A DNA stretch of 64,000 bases from Pseudoalteromonas haloplanktis ATCC 14393 (GCF_000238355.1 NZ_AHCA01000015.1:1-64000), one strand, 5' to 3'; counted from the first letter of the stretch, positions 51,674-61,123 are shown. A program made the numbers and translations. The notes: generated by a model from the sequence alone, not told the origin.

Positions 51674-52333
51674 ATGGGAATTTTTTCGCGTTTTGCAGAT
51701 ATTGTTAATTCTAATATCAATGCCATTTTAGATAAAGCTGAAGATCCTGAAAAAATGGTACGTCTGATCATCCAAGAGATGGAAGACACGTTAGTTGAAG
51801 TACGTTCAACCTCTGCAAAAACATTAGCAGAGAAAAAAGAACTAGTACGTCGTGTTGATACACTGAAAGAGCAAGTTGCCCAGTGGCAAGATAAAGCTGA
51901 GCTTGCCTTGAGTAAAGATCGTGATGATTTAGCCCGCGCCGCACTACTTGAAAAGCAAAAGTCAGCGCAAGCGGTGACTGCTGTTGAAGAAGAGCTAAAT
52001 CATGTTGAATCACACATTGACAAGTTACAGCAAGAGGTGAGCACGTTACAAGATAAGCTCGCAGACGCAAAAGCACGTCAAAAAGCAATTATTTTACGTC
52101 AGCGCTCGGCAGAGTCGCGCCTTGAGGTGAAAAAAGCACTCGACAGCTCTAAAGTAGAAGATGCACTAAATCGCTTTGAACGTTACGAAACCAAGATTGA
52201 TGGACTAGAATCACAAGTAGAATCGTACGATTTAGGCAAAAAGTCATTAGCGGATGAAATTGCTGAATTACAGCAAAATGAAAAAATTGATGACGAACTT
52301 GCAGCGCTTAAAAAGAAGCTTGCTGATAAATAA
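51674..52333 (+). CDS. pspA: Phage shock protein A
   Basis: Peripheral inner-membrane protein of the ESCRT-III/Vipp1 family that supports damaged membrane and restrains PspF. It is 219 aa, almost entirely coiled coil, with the amphipathic N-terminal helix GIFSRFADIVNSNINAIL and the conserved EDPEKMVRLIIQEMED. It has a sigma-54 promoter; a hairpin follows before pspB. Confidence 0.96.
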   Translation: MGIFSRFADIVNSNINAILDKAEDPEKMVRLIIQEMEDTLVEVRSTSAKTLAEKKELVRRVDTLKEQVAQWQDKAELALSKDRDDLARAALLEKQKSAQAVTAVEEELNHVESHIDKLQQEVSTLQDKLADAKARQKAIILRQRSAESRLEVKKALDSSKVEDALNRFERYETKIDGLESQVESYDLGKKSLADEIAELQQNEKIDDELAALKKKLADK

Positions 52334-52349
52334 AGCCAATAATTAATAA

Positions 52350-52370
52350 AAGGGGGAGCATCTCCCCCTA
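52350..52370 (+). terminator. GC-rich hairpin between pspA and pspB
   Basis: AGGGGGAG (52351-52358) and CTCCCCCT (52362-52369) form an 8-bp stem with a 3-nt loop, 18 bp after the pspA stop. No T-run follows. It is more likely an attenuator or mRNA stabiliser than a full terminator, which would give more PspA than PspBC. Confidence 0.6.
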
Positions 52371-52403
52371 TGCTTAAATAAACGGATTGTGTAGGAGAGG
52401 GTT

Positions 52404-52637
52404 ATGTTTAATGCAGAAGTGTTTGTTGCGCCAATTATCATTTTTATGGTTGTGGTCGCACCCCTTTGGTTAATTTTACATTACCGAAGCAAAAAGCAAG
52501 TAAGTCAAGGTTTGAGCGAGCACGAACATCGCCAATTAGTTGAGCTTGCTCAAAAAGCTGAGAAAATGGCTGATCGAATAGAAACACTAGAAGCTTTACT
52601 TGATCAAGAGGCCCCACAGTGGAGGCGTAAAATATGA
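52404..52637 (+). CDS. pspB: Phage shock protein B
   Basis: Small inner-membrane protein of 77 aa with one N-terminal helix (IIIFMVVVAPLWLILHY) and a cytoplasmic coiled coil (LVELAQKAEKMADRIETLEALL). It works with PspC to release PspA from PspF. AGGAGAGGG precedes the ATG; the stop overlaps the pspC start. Confidence 0.95.
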   Translation: MFNAEVFVAPIIIFMVVVAPLWLILHYRSKKQVSQGLSEHEHRQLVELAQKAEKMADRIETLEALLDQEAPQWRRKI

Positions 52638-53035
52638 GTACTAAACGAGAATTGTTAAGAGACCCAGTACGCGGCAAGATAGCAGGTGTATGCGCAGGAC
52701 TCAGTGATTATTTCAATATGGAATTGTGGCTAGTACGTATAATTACTGTTTCAGCATTCATACTAACAGGTGGCTCGTTCGTGTTTGTTATTTATATTGC
52801 AGCGTGGTTTATCCTAGATAAAAAACCCCGTAATGCACATGGTAAAACTGATGCGTCGTTACATGAAGATCCGCTTGAAGTAAAATTTAAAGTATGGCAA
52901 AAAGGTGAGCCACCACGTCGTGCTTTACAAGATTTAAAAGATCGTTTGGGACGTGTTGATACGCGCTTACAAGAAATTGAACGCTATGTAACGTCAACAG
53001 AGTTTACGGTTAGCCGTGAAATCAATAAGCTATAA
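52634..53035 (+). CDS. pspC: Phage shock protein C
   Basis: Inner-membrane sensor of 133 aa. The PspC domain (RDPVRGKIAGVCAGLSDYF) is followed by a hydrophobic helix and a C-terminal segment ending in a coiled coil. Overlaps pspB by 4 bp (ATGA). Confidence 0.95.
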   Translation: MSTKRELLRDPVRGKIAGVCAGLSDYFNMELWLVRIITVSAFILTGGSFVFVIYIAAWFILDKKPRNAHGKTDASLHEDPLEVKFKVWQKGEPPRRALQDLKDRLGRVDTRLQEIERYVTSTEFTVSREINKL

Positions 53036-53090
53036 AGGATTTAATAGCACTTTAGACTAAGTAATTATGTAGCTGAAGTGCTAGCTCATT

Positions 53091-54506
53091 ATGATAAATA
53101 CTTCATCTGCAAAAAACGCCTTTAATAAGCTCAAAGGAAAGGCTGAAAAAGCCGTACATCGTAGCTTAGATCAACATGTAAAATTAGCGGTTACTGGCCT
53201 CAGCGGCAGTGGAAAAACCGCTTTTATTACCGCCTTAGTGAAACATTTGACCAGCCAAGCAACAGATAAAAACCTACCGTTTTTTGATGTTATGCAGCAA
53301 CAGCGTCATATCGCGACCAAAATTGTACCGCAACAAGCATTGACGATACCGACTTTTGATTATTCAAAGGCCTTAAGTGCGTTATTACCGCTAGAAGGAC
53401 AGCCTCAATGGCCTGCTTCAACTGAGCGTATAAACACGTTGCGCTTGGCTATTAAATATCGCAGTGACTCGGGTTTACGTGGCCACTTTGCCCCGCAATC
53501 AACCTTGTATTTAGATATTATTGATTACCCTGGTGAATGGTTGCTTGATTTACCAATGCTAGAGCAAAGCTATCAGCAGTGGAGTGAGCAGCAATATGCG
53601 CTATTACAACGCTCTCCTCGGGTTGAAAAAGCGCAGGCATTTTTAACCGCGTTGAGTGAACTTGATTTAAATGCTCCTGTAGATGAAAACGCGTTGAGCG
53701 AGATTGCTGCACATTATCAAACGCTATTAATCGGCCTAAAAAAAGACACAAAGCTTGCTATGTTACAACCTGGGCGGATGTTGATGCCCGGTGAATTACA
53801 AGGCGCCCCACTTTTATTGTTTTTTCCGGTTGCAAAGTTTACTGATGAAATCATTGCAGGATCGAATTTAGCGCATTTGAAAAAGCGTTTTGATGCTTAT
53901 GTAAAAGAAGTGGTTAAACCATTTTATAGTCAACACTTTCGTAATTTTGATCGGCAAATCGTGCTGGTTGATGTACTCAGTGCGCTTAATGAAGGAGCAG
54001 AGACGCTGCAAGAGCAAGGTGATGTGATCAAACAATTACTTGCTCATTTTAATTATGGCGAAACGGGCTTTTTAAAACGTTTATTCAAACCCAATATCGA
54101 TAAACTGCTATTTGCCGCCAACAAATCGGATCACATAAGCAGTGCGCACCATAAAGACTTAGCGCTGTTATTAGATTCGTTAGTGCATGAACAAAGTAAC
54201 CATTTAAAATTTGATGGCGTTAAAATTGAAACTATGGCGATGTCCTCGATTGCTGCCACCATGCCAAAGCAGGTAGTTGAGCAAGGTAAAACGCTTAATT
54301 GTATTTATGGTAAACCATTAGCTGAGTCACAATGGCTAACGTACTTACCGCCACAGCCCCCCATGCGTATCCTAGGTAAAGATGAGTGGCCAAGCCATGG
54401 ATTTGAGTTTTTATCGTTTGCGCCAATGCCAAGTCCAGATAAACAGTTAAAACATATTCGTTTGGATCATGTCATGCAGTACCTTTTAGGAGACAAATTA
54501 ACATGA
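53091..54506 (+). CDS. ycjX: YcjX family GTP-binding protein (DUF463)
   Basis: P-loop protein of 471 aa. Walker A is GLSGSGKTAF; DIIDYPGEWLLDLPML resembles the switch region, and NKSDH looks like a nucleotide-specificity motif. It is associated with the psp stress regulon in E. coli; the exact role is not known. It follows pspC by 55 bp and overlaps ycjF by 4 bp. Confidence 0.93.
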   Translation: MINTSSAKNAFNKLKGKAEKAVHRSLDQHVKLAVTGLSGSGKTAFITALVKHLTSQATDKNLPFFDVMQQQRHIATKIVPQQALTIPTFDYSKALSALLPLEGQPQWPASTERINTLRLAIKYRSDSGLRGHFAPQSTLYLDIIDYPGEWLLDLPMLEQSYQQWSEQQYALLQRSPRVEKAQAFLTALSELDLNAPVDENALSEIAAHYQTLLIGLKKDTKLAMLQPGRMLMPGELQGAPLLLFFPVAKFTDEIIAGSNLAHLKKRFDAYVKEVVKPFYSQHFRNFDRQIVLVDVLSALNEGAETLQEQGDVIKQLLAHFNYGETGFLKRLFKPNIDKLLFAANKSDHISSAHHKDLALLLDSLVHEQSNHLKFDGVKIETMAMSSIAATMPKQVVEQGKTLNCIYGKPLAESQWLTYLPPQPPMRILGKDEWPSHGFEFLSFAPMPSPDKQLKHIRLDHVMQYLLGDKLT

Positions 54507-55546
54507 GTGAGACCGCACCCGGTTTTCAAGCTGGAAGACGCATTGAAACCAGTGAGCAGCCTTTAGATAATGAGCTTGCTTTAACTCCAGCAAAAGTGAT
54601 TGATCAAGGAGAATATGAATATCAAGCAATAAATGACGAACTGTTGGATGAAGAGATTGATTTAGCGCCAGTTTATAAAAAGTCAAAATGGCAAACACTG
54701 AAAGCCGTGTTTGCCATTAGCTTTATTGTTTTGGTGTTGCTGGAATTTATATTTTCCATGGTGTTCACATTTGAGCAGTCAATTATCTTAGGTAGTGTGT
54801 ACTTAATTGCAGTGCTGAGTGGGGTGTTGTTATTAGGCAAGCTGTTATGGCGCGAGTATAGAATGTTGCGTAGTTTAAAGCGCAATCAATTGCATCGTCA
54901 TGAAGCCGACCGCTTACTTAACAGTGAACAAGTGGGGGGAGCATTGCCATGGCTTGAAAAGCTAAACAAGCATCAGCAATTAACAGGCTTTGACGAGTTT
55001 AAAGCCAGTATTGATCATCATCACAGCGATAAAGAGATCATGACTTTATACGCTGATAGTTTACTGGTAAAACAAGATACTCAAGCTAAAAAGCTGATCA
55101 ACCGGTTTGCCACTGAATCAGGTTTATTAGTAGCACTTAGCCCTTTGGCGCTGGTGGATATGATGGCTGTATTGTGGCGTGGTACTAAACTAATTGAACA
55201 AATTGGCCGTATTTACGGTATTGGTTTTGGTTATGCAAGCCGTATTAAGCTTTATAAAATGCTGATCAAACAGGTTATGTTTGTTGGTAGTGCGGAGTTA
55301 GTATCAGACTTAGCTGCTACGGCACTCAGTGCAGAGCTGTTGGGCAAGTTATCTGGGCGTGCAGCACAAGGTTTAAGTGCTGGTATTTTTACGGCACGAA
55401 TCGGTTATAAAGCGATGGAGTTAAGTCGTCCATTACCGCGGCTCGAGCATAAGCGCAGTTTACTCAAAGGCACCGCACAGTTAATCGCAAGTAAAATAGT
55501 CTCTCGTAAAAAGACGGTTCAAGAGCAAGACGAGCCAGTTAACTGA
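54503..55546 (+). CDS. ycjF: YcjF family inner-membrane protein (DUF697)
   Basis: A 347-aa protein with two helices near residues 65-110 and a cytoplasmic C-terminal part with the family motif PLALVDMMAVLWRGTKLIEQ. Translationally coupled to ycjX. Function unknown; part of the psp-linked envelope set. A strong hairpin follows. Confidence 0.92.
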   Translation: MSETAPGFQAGRRIETSEQPLDNELALTPAKVIDQGEYEYQAINDELLDEEIDLAPVYKKSKWQTLKAVFAISFIVLVLLEFIFSMVFTFEQSIILGSVYLIAVLSGVLLLGKLLWREYRMLRSLKRNQLHRHEADRLLNSEQVGGALPWLEKLNKHQQLTGFDEFKASIDHHHSDKEIMTLYADSLLVKQDTQAKKLINRFATESGLLVALSPLALVDMMAVLWRGTKLIEQIGRIYGIGFGYASRIKLYKMLIKQVMFVGSAELVSDLAATALSAELLGKLSGRAAQGLSAGIFTARIGYKAMELSRPLPRLEHKRSLLKGTAQLIASKIVSRKKTVQEQDEPVN

Positions 55547-55552
55547 CAAGAT

Positions 55553-55585
55553 ATCTGTACAGTGCTTAAAAAGCGCTGTACAGAT
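55553..55585. terminator. Strong 14-bp hairpin after ycjF
   Basis: ATCTGTACAGTGCT (55553-55566) pairs with AGCGCTGTACAGAT (55572-55585) with one G-T pair and a 5-nt loop. There is no T-run on either side, so it may be a rho-assisted end, an RNA-processing signal or a protein site. Confidence 0.6.
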
Positions 55586-55674
55586 GATAGCCATCTGAGC
55601 ATCCGGCATGCTTGTGATCTATCAGCTGATACGCTTTGATTATCATATTAATAATAATCAAAAAAGATCAAACA

Positions 55675-56856
55675 ATGAACACACTCCACATCGACAGTCA
55701 ATGCATTCATGGACCAGAAAAAGCCAACGATCCTCATGGAGCGTTAACCGCACCGTTATATCAAACATCAACGTTTCATTTTAGCAGTGCTGCACAAGGG
55801 GCTGCGCGTTTTGCTGGTGAAGAGCCTGGTTATATTTATACCCGTTTAGGTAATCCAACTACTACTGAACTTGAGCAAAAGGTTGCACAACTGGAAAGCT
55901 GTGAAGCTGCTGCAGCGACAGCAACGGGAATGGGGGCTGTTTCTGCTTCGGTATTAAGCTTCCTGTCGCAAGGCGATCACTTAGTGGCATCAAGTGCTCT
56001 ATATGGTTGTACGTTTGCGTTCTTCGCTCATATGCTGCCACGCTGGGGAATTGAAGTGACCTTTGTGGATATGACTGATGAACAACAATTACACGATGCA
56101 ATTAAGCCAAATTCAAAAATGATTTTTGCAGAAACGCCAGTTAATCCAACGATGGCAGTGATTGATTTAGCGCTAATAGGACAAGTGGCAAAACAGCATA
56201 ACTTGATTAGCGTAATAGATAACACCTTTCTTACGCCACTTTTGCAAAAGCCAATGGATTACGGCATTGATTTGATTGTTCACAGCGCCACTAAATATTT
56301 AAACGGCCATGGCGATGTGGTCGCAGGGTTAGTGTGTGGCTCAGATGAACATATTAACTTAATTAAAATGACGGTGCTTAAAGACATTGGCGCAACTATT
56401 AGTCCTCATGATGCCTGGCTAATAAACCGCGGGTTAAAAACATTAGCTATCAGAATGCAGCGCCATTGTGAGAGCGCGCAAATTATTGCTGAGTTTTTAG
56501 AGCAACACCCACAAGTGAATACTGTTTACTACCCGGGGCTTGCATCTCATCCTGGGTTCAAGTTTATTGGCAAGCAAATGAAAGCGGCCGGTGGCGTAAT
56601 TGCTTTTGAGTTAAAGGGCAGCCTCAAAGATGGCGAACAGTTTATTAATAGTACACAGCTTTGCACGCTGGCGGTGAGTTTAGGTGATGCAGAAACACTT
56701 ATTCAGCATCCCGCATCGATGACTCATTCTCCGTATTCACCAGAAGAAAGAGCCGCCGCGGGGATCAGCGATGGTTTGATCCGACTATCTGTTGGTCTTG
56801 AAGATGTTAACGACATAATTAACGATCTTAACCATGCCTTTACCTGTATTCGTTAG
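55675..56856 (+). CDS. Methionine gamma-lyase
   Basis: PLP enzyme that splits methionine into methanethiol, ammonia and 2-oxobutyrate. It is 393 aa, of the Cys/Met-metabolism family. The PLP-binding Lys207 is in SATKYLNGHGD. Cys112 in YGCTFAFFAHM and the KDIGATISPHDAW segment are characteristic of the gamma-lyase rather than of cystathionine enzymes. The ATG at 55675 is used; the longer frame adds 13 residues of low-complexity Ile. Monocistronic. Confidence 0.85.
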   Translation: MNTLHIDSQCIHGPEKANDPHGALTAPLYQTSTFHFSSAAQGAARFAGEEPGYIYTRLGNPTTTELEQKVAQLESCEAAAATATGMGAVSASVLSFLSQGDHLVASSALYGCTFAFFAHMLPRWGIEVTFVDMTDEQQLHDAIKPNSKMIFAETPVNPTMAVIDLALIGQVAKQHNLISVIDNTFLTPLLQKPMDYGIDLIVHSATKYLNGHGDVVAGLVCGSDEHINLIKMTVLKDIGATISPHDAWLINRGLKTLAIRMQRHCESAQIIAEFLEQHPQVNTVYYPGLASHPGFKFIGKQMKAAGGVIAFELKGSLKDGEQFINSTQLCTLAVSLGDAETLIQHPASMTHSPYSPEERAAAGISDGLIRLSVGLEDVNDIINDLNHAFTCIR

Positions 56857-56932
56857 TTTGTTATCTTAAGTTTACAGTTCTGTAGTTGTAAGTCCCTTTA
56901 AAATAAAGGGTGTAAACTTTTTGGTTTATCTC

Positions 56933-56950
56933 TGTAATTAAATGTGTACA
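56933..56950. promoter_or_regulatory. TyrR/PhhR-type box upstream of phhA
   Basis: TGTAAT-N6-TGTACA differs by two bases from the TyrR-family box TGTAAAN6TTTACA, with the outer TGTA and TACA kept. It is 119 bp upstream of phhA, a suitable activator distance. PhhR controls phhA in Pseudomonas. No tyrR-like gene is in the window. Confidence 0.5.
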
Positions 56951-57068
56951 AATTTGGGACCGGTATCAATTACTGATATTGGCTCAGCTATTAAACTTTG
57001 TCTTACATTTGCTTAGTATCCCTTTAACACGTTGACACCGACACCGGTTTAACACTAAGAAGGTTATT

Positions 57069-57866
57069 ATGGCTAAAGCAAGTAAATACACCTCCAGAAC
57101 TCCCGATGAAAATGGGGTGATCCACTGGAGCGAAGAAGAAAATAAAATATGGTCAGAATTAGTCGCACGCCAGTTAAAATGCATTGCAGGCAAAGCGTGT
57201 AATGAGTACATGGAAGGCCTTGAAAAAATAAACCTTCCTCATGATCGTATTCCACAGTTAAGTGAGCTTAACGAGGTATTATTAGCGACAACGGGCTGGC
57301 AAGTTGCGCCTGTGCCGGCGTTAATTGATTTTGATGAATTTTTTCGTTTGCTAGCGAATAAACAGTTTCCAGTTGCAACCTTTATTCGTAGCCGAGAAGA
57401 GTTTGATTATCTGCAAGAGCCGGATATTTTTCATGAAATATTTGGTCACTGTGCCATGCTTACTAACCCTGATTTTGCTGAGTTTACTCATAAATATGGC
57501 CAGTTAGGGTATGCGGCTGAGAAAAAAGATCGCGTTTATTTAGCGCGTATGTATTGGTTTACAGTAGAATTTGGCTTGATGCAAACTGATGAAGGCCTAC
57601 GCATTTATGGGGGCGGTATTCTATCAAGCCCAGGTGAAACACAATATGTGTACTCAGACAAGCCTGAGATCAACCCAATGAATGTATTGGATGTATTACG
57701 TACGCCATATCGAATTGATATTATGCAGCCTTTGTACTACACCATTAATTCTATCCATGATTTATTTGATATTTCACAATTAGATATTATGGCGTTAGTT
57801 GCCCAAGCAAAAGAATTAGGGTTACATGACCCAAAGTTTCCTCCTAAAGAAAAATTAGCAAGTTAA
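57069..57866 (+). CDS. phhA: Phenylalanine 4-monooxygenase
   Basis: Iron- and tetrahydropterin-dependent hydroxylation of phenylalanine to tyrosine. It is 265 aa, the short bacterial form with no regulatory domain. The iron facial triad is visible: His122 and His127 in FHEIFGHCAM and Glu167 in YWFTVEFGL. AGAAGG precedes the ATG. phhB follows after 9 bp. Confidence 0.96.
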   Translation: MAKASKYTSRTPDENGVIHWSEEENKIWSELVARQLKCIAGKACNEYMEGLEKINLPHDRIPQLSELNEVLLATTGWQVAPVPALIDFDEFFRLLANKQFPVATFIRSREEFDYLQEPDIFHEIFGHCAMLTNPDFAEFTHKYGQLGYAAEKKDRVYLARMYWFTVEFGLMQTDEGLRIYGGGILSSPGETQYVYSDKPEINPMNVLDVLRTPYRIDIMQPLYYTINSIHDLFDISQLDIMALVAQAKELGLHDPKFPPKEKLAS

Positions 57867-57875
57867 GGATTTAAG

Positions 57876-58220
57876 ATGTCATCATTAAGCGCACAAAAAT
57901 GCGAAGCCTGTCACGTAGACGCTCCAAAAGTATCAGATGCCGAGTTAGCTGAATTAATCAAGATGATCCCAGATTGGGTGCCAGAAGTACGCGATGGCAT
58001 TATGCAATTAGAGCGTGTTTATAAGTTTAAAAACTTTAAGCAAGCAATCGCGTTTACTAATAAAGTGGGCGATATGGCTGAAGATGAAGGCCATCACCCT
58101 GGCCTATTAACTGAGTGGGGAAAAGTGACGGTAACGTGGTGGAGCCATTCAATTAAAGGCTTGCATAAAAATGATTTTATTTGTGCTGCTAAAACGGATG
58201 AAGTATTCGCTGCACTATAA
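57876..58220 (+). CDS. phhB: Pterin-4a-carbinolamine dehydratase
   Basis: Regenerates the pterin cofactor after each PhhA turnover. It is 114 aa with the active-site motif DEGHHPGLLTEWGKVTVTWW. It is 9 bp downstream of phhA, clearly the same operon. TTAAGGA lies before the ATG. Confidence 0.95.
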   Translation: MSSLSAQKCEACHVDAPKVSDAELAELIKMIPDWVPEVRDGIMQLERVYKFKNFKQAIAFTNKVGDMAEDEGHHPGLLTEWGKVTVTWWSHSIKGLHKNDFICAAKTDEVFAAL

Positions 58221-58283
58221 ACACAATAGTGTTCTGCCAAAAGTACAGTAAAGGCGCTTAATAAGCACCTTAGTTTAATGATA

Positions 58284-58314
58284 GACCCTGCATTTTATGC
58301 GGGGTTTATTTTTG
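58284..58314 (+). terminator. Rho-independent terminator after phhB
   Basis: ACCCTGCAT / ATGCGGGGT arms (one wobble pair) with a 3-nt loop, followed by TTATTTTT. Confidence 0.85.
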
Positions 58315-58457
58315 TGCTTTCCCTGCGTCAGGTGTGTAAATAGGCTCAAACAGGTAGATAGTGGTACGCCATATTACGGCTGAGAATAATGATTTGCAGT
58401 CCCTAAAGTCACCTTATTCACTCTAGGTGGCAGTACCTGTAATGAAATAATAAGCGG

Positions 58458-59381
58458 TTATAGTAAAACCGATAACCAAAAACTAAAACTAATCACACTT
58501 AATACGGTTGACAGTACCACAGCTCCCGCAAGCGTAACTTGATGTTTGCCGATTTGACTCGCTATGAGGTAGGCGTTAACTCCCACTGGGGAGGCACTTA
58601 ATAACACCAACACATTTAAAATTTCTCTGTCGAGTACAAATACATAGCTGCCGATTAAAAACACCCCAGCCGGAAGTACAAGAATTTTCATTAATGAGGC
58701 AATTAATGCAGGTTGCCAATTTGCAGCTATTTTGTAAAACGCCAAGTTTGCACCTAAAACAAAGAGTGCGCAGGCAATAGCTGGTGTTGCTAATAAGTCT
58801 AAACTATTGGCTAAATTATCAAATAAACGAATGCCGCCGATGTTTAATAAAAGTCCACAACCAATACTTAACACAATTGGATTAAGTACCATACTTTTAA
58901 TAAATGTTGGCCATGAAAAAGCATGTTCGCTTCCCTTGGCACCTATTAAATAAGTCAATGCAAATAAAAGCGTGCTATGAAAAGTAATGATCATAAATGC
59001 AATCGCTATCATCTCTTTGCCCAAAGACGCGATCACAATAGGTATTCCTACTAATACCATATTTGAGTAACTAGAGGCTAAACCAAAGACACTGTGCTCT
59101 TGGTAGTTTTTTTCTTTCGCTAGATAGAATCGGTCGATGAGTATGCCACTGGCAAAAACCAACAGAACCGGAATGTAAAAACTGAGAAAAGCCGACAAAC
59201 TAATACTCTGTTGTAGATCAATACGTGACATATTCAGCAATAAAAAAGCAGGTAAGCTAATATAGAAAGTAAACTTACTTAGGCCAGCAATATGTTGTTG
59301 CTGAAAAAACTTTAACTTACAACAGCCGTAACCCAGAGCCACAATAAAAATCAGCGGAAAGATAATTGAAAAAATATGCAC
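58458..59381 (-). CDS. AEC-family (auxin efflux carrier) permease
   Basis: Inner-membrane protein of 307 aa with about ten helices in two five-helix halves: FIVALGYGCCKLKFFQ at the start, and ASPVGVNAYLIASQIG near the end, which is the AEC-family hallmark. Such proteins carry organic or amino acids; the substrate is unknown. Its promoter must lie between it and smrB, or it is co-transcribed with smrB (49 bp gap). Confidence 0.85.
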   Translation of the reverse strand: MHIFSIIFPLIFIVALGYGCCKLKFFQQQHIAGLSKFTFYISLPAFLLLNMSRIDLQQSISLSAFLSFYIPVLLVFASGILIDRFYLAKEKNYQEHSVFGLASSYSNMVLVGIPIVIASLGKEMIAIAFMIITFHSTLLFALTYLIGAKGSEHAFSWPTFIKSMVLNPIVLSIGCGLLLNIGGIRLFDNLANSLDLLATPAIACALFVLGANLAFYKIAANWQPALIASLMKILVLPAGVFLIGSYVFVLDREILNVLVLLSASPVGVNAYLIASQIGKHQVTLAGAVVLSTVLSVISFSFWLSVLL

Positions 59382-59430
59382 GGCTTTATTGCCTTAAAGT
59401 TAAAGTAAATATGAAACTGACAGCGTGTTA

Positions 59431-59988
59431 TTAACGCCTAAATTCATCGCTTTGTGGTAAGTTTATTAAAATAAGTACCGCGCCTTTACCACCATATTCA
59501 AGAGGCGCTTGGTGTATAGCAATAACATCTGGGTGTTGTACAAGGTATTGCGGTACTTTATGTCTGAGGATATGTCCGCCAATGCCATGCACTACACAGG
59601 CACAGTAATAATGCTTCTTTTTGCATTCATGGATTAGGCCCGCTAGCTCATCTTTTGCGATTTCTTTATTTAAACCGTGCAGATCTAATGTTAAATCAGG
59701 AATAAAATCCCCACGACGCAGTTGTTTAGCTAAAAATCGGTCATGGCCTTCTCGCACATAATTAACTGTGCCATGTGTGTCTATATCTGGCACATATTCA
59801 TCAGAAAAGAAAAATTCTGACTGATGTTGCTTTTTTTGCTGGGCAAATTGCTTAGCTTGTGACACTTTAGGTTTACTGGCAAAACGGTGAGTGTCTTGTT
59901 TAAACACACGGGCACCACTAATACTTTGACGAAACAAGTCAATGTCGTCAGTGCTGATTTGGCTGTTTGAGGAAGGATCTTTTTTCAT
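59431..59988 (-). CDS. smrB: Ribosome-rescue endonuclease SmrB
   Basis: Smr-domain nuclease of 185 aa that cuts mRNA between collided ribosomes. The N-terminal ribosome-binding helix (DDIDLFRQSISGARVFKQDTH) and the Smr motifs LDLHGLNKEIAKDEL, VHGIGGHILR and HQAPLEYGGKGAVLI are present. Divergent from prmB, as in E. coli. Confidence 0.95.
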   Translation of the reverse strand: MKKDPSSNSQISTDDIDLFRQSISGARVFKQDTHRFASKPKVSQAKQFAQQKKQHQSEFFFSDEYVPDIDTHGTVNYVREGHDRFLAKQLRRGDFIPDLTLDLHGLNKEIAKDELAGLIHECKKKHYYCACVVHGIGGHILRHKVPQYLVQHPDVIAIHQAPLEYGGKGAVLILINLPQSDEFRR

Positions 59989-60120
59989 GGCGGCAGTCTA
60001 AACAAAAAAATGCTAAAAATCGAGGAAAAAGCAAGAGAAAAGGCGTTACAATAGGGCAATCATGGGGACAATGATGCGCCCCGATTGAGTTAATATTTTG
60101 AAAGTAGCAGGCAGGAACAC

Positions 60121-61056
60121 ATGAGCGAATTACTAATAGAAGAAGCAACCTTAGATGAAGCTGTTGCAGAACTTTCAACATTGCACGATTGGCTTCGTTG
60201 GACAACCAGCCAGTTTGCTAGTAGTGGTATTTTCTTTGGTCACGGCACTGATAACGCGTGGGATGAAGCTGTTAGCTTATTACTACCGGCGTTAAGTTTA
60301 CCGATCGACGCACCAAAAGAACTAATGCATGCACGATTAACCAGCACCGAAAAAAACCGCCTTGCAGGCTTAATTGCTGAACGTATTAACGATTTTACCC
60401 CTGTTCCATATCTGACTAACATTGCTTGGTTTGCAAATATGCCTTTTTATGTGGATGAACGTGTTCTTATACCACGCTCGCCATTTGCAGAGCTGATCAA
60501 TAATCGTTTTACCCCTTGGCTTGAAGAGCCACAATCAGTTAACCGCATTTTAGATTTATGCACAGGCTCTGGTTGTATCGCAATCGCACTAGCACAAGCG
60601 TTTGAACAAGCACAAGTTGATGCCGTTGATATCTCGTATGAAGCACTCGAAGTGGCCGATATTAATATTACTGATTATCAGTTGAATGATCGTGTTTTAC
60701 CAATTCAATCAGATGTGTTTAGTGGTGTTCCTGGTCAAAAGTATGATCTTATCGTGGCCAACCCACCGTATGTTGATGCCGAAGATATGGCTGATTTACC
60801 CCGTGAATTCCACCACGAGCCAGAGCTTGGCTTAGCGTCAGGTCATGATGGTCTAGATGTTACTCGTACAATTTTGAGTGAAGCGGCAGATCATCTAACT
60901 GATAACGGTTTGTTATTTGTCGAAGTAGGTAACTCTATGGTACACATGGATGCACTTTACCCTGGCGCACCGTTTGAATGGATTGAATTTGAACAAGGTG
61001 GCTTAGGCGTATTTGTGATCAGCAAACAGCAGCTAGTTGAATATTTCGCTGACTGA
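60121..61056 (+). CDS. prmB: 50S ribosomal protein L3 N5-glutamine methyltransferase
   Basis: SAM-dependent methylation of a Gln in ribosomal protein L3. It is 311 aa: SAM motif LDLCTGSGCIAIALA, and the NPPYVDAEDM catalytic motif, which binds the Gln side chain. The N terminus ends in FGHGTDNAWDEA, the PrmB-type linker. Close upstream of aroC, as in E. coli. Confidence 0.96.
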   Translation: MSELLIEEATLDEAVAELSTLHDWLRWTTSQFASSGIFFGHGTDNAWDEAVSLLLPALSLPIDAPKELMHARLTSTEKNRLAGLIAERINDFTPVPYLTNIAWFANMPFYVDERVLIPRSPFAELINNRFTPWLEEPQSVNRILDLCTGSGCIAIALAQAFEQAQVDAVDISYEALEVADINITDYQLNDRVLPIQSDVFSGVPGQKYDLIVANPPYVDAEDMADLPREFHHEPELGLASGHDGLDVTRTILSEAADHLTDNGLLFVEVGNSMVHMDALYPGAPFEWIEFEQGGLGVFVISKQQLVEYFAD

Positions 61057-61072
61057 GCAATATAAAAATTAA

Positions 61073-61092
61073 AGCCGAGCCTAAGGCTCGGT
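61073..61092 (+). terminator. Short hairpin between prmB and aroC
   Basis: CCGAGCC / GGCTCGG with a 3-nt loop, 18 bp after the prmB stop. No T-run follows, so it probably modulates rather than stops read-through into aroC. Confidence 0.55.
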
Positions 61093-61123
61093 ACTTAGTA
61101 GTCATTAGGAATGAGGAAAGTTA

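Noticed and set aside
55585..55610. MetJ boxes upstream of methionine gamma-lyase
   Set aside because: Only one 8-mer (AGCCATCT) is near the AGACGTCT consensus; a tandem second box is missing.
56911..56929. A TyrR box starting at TGTAAA (56911)
   Set aside because: The second half-site would need an 8-bp spacer instead of 6.
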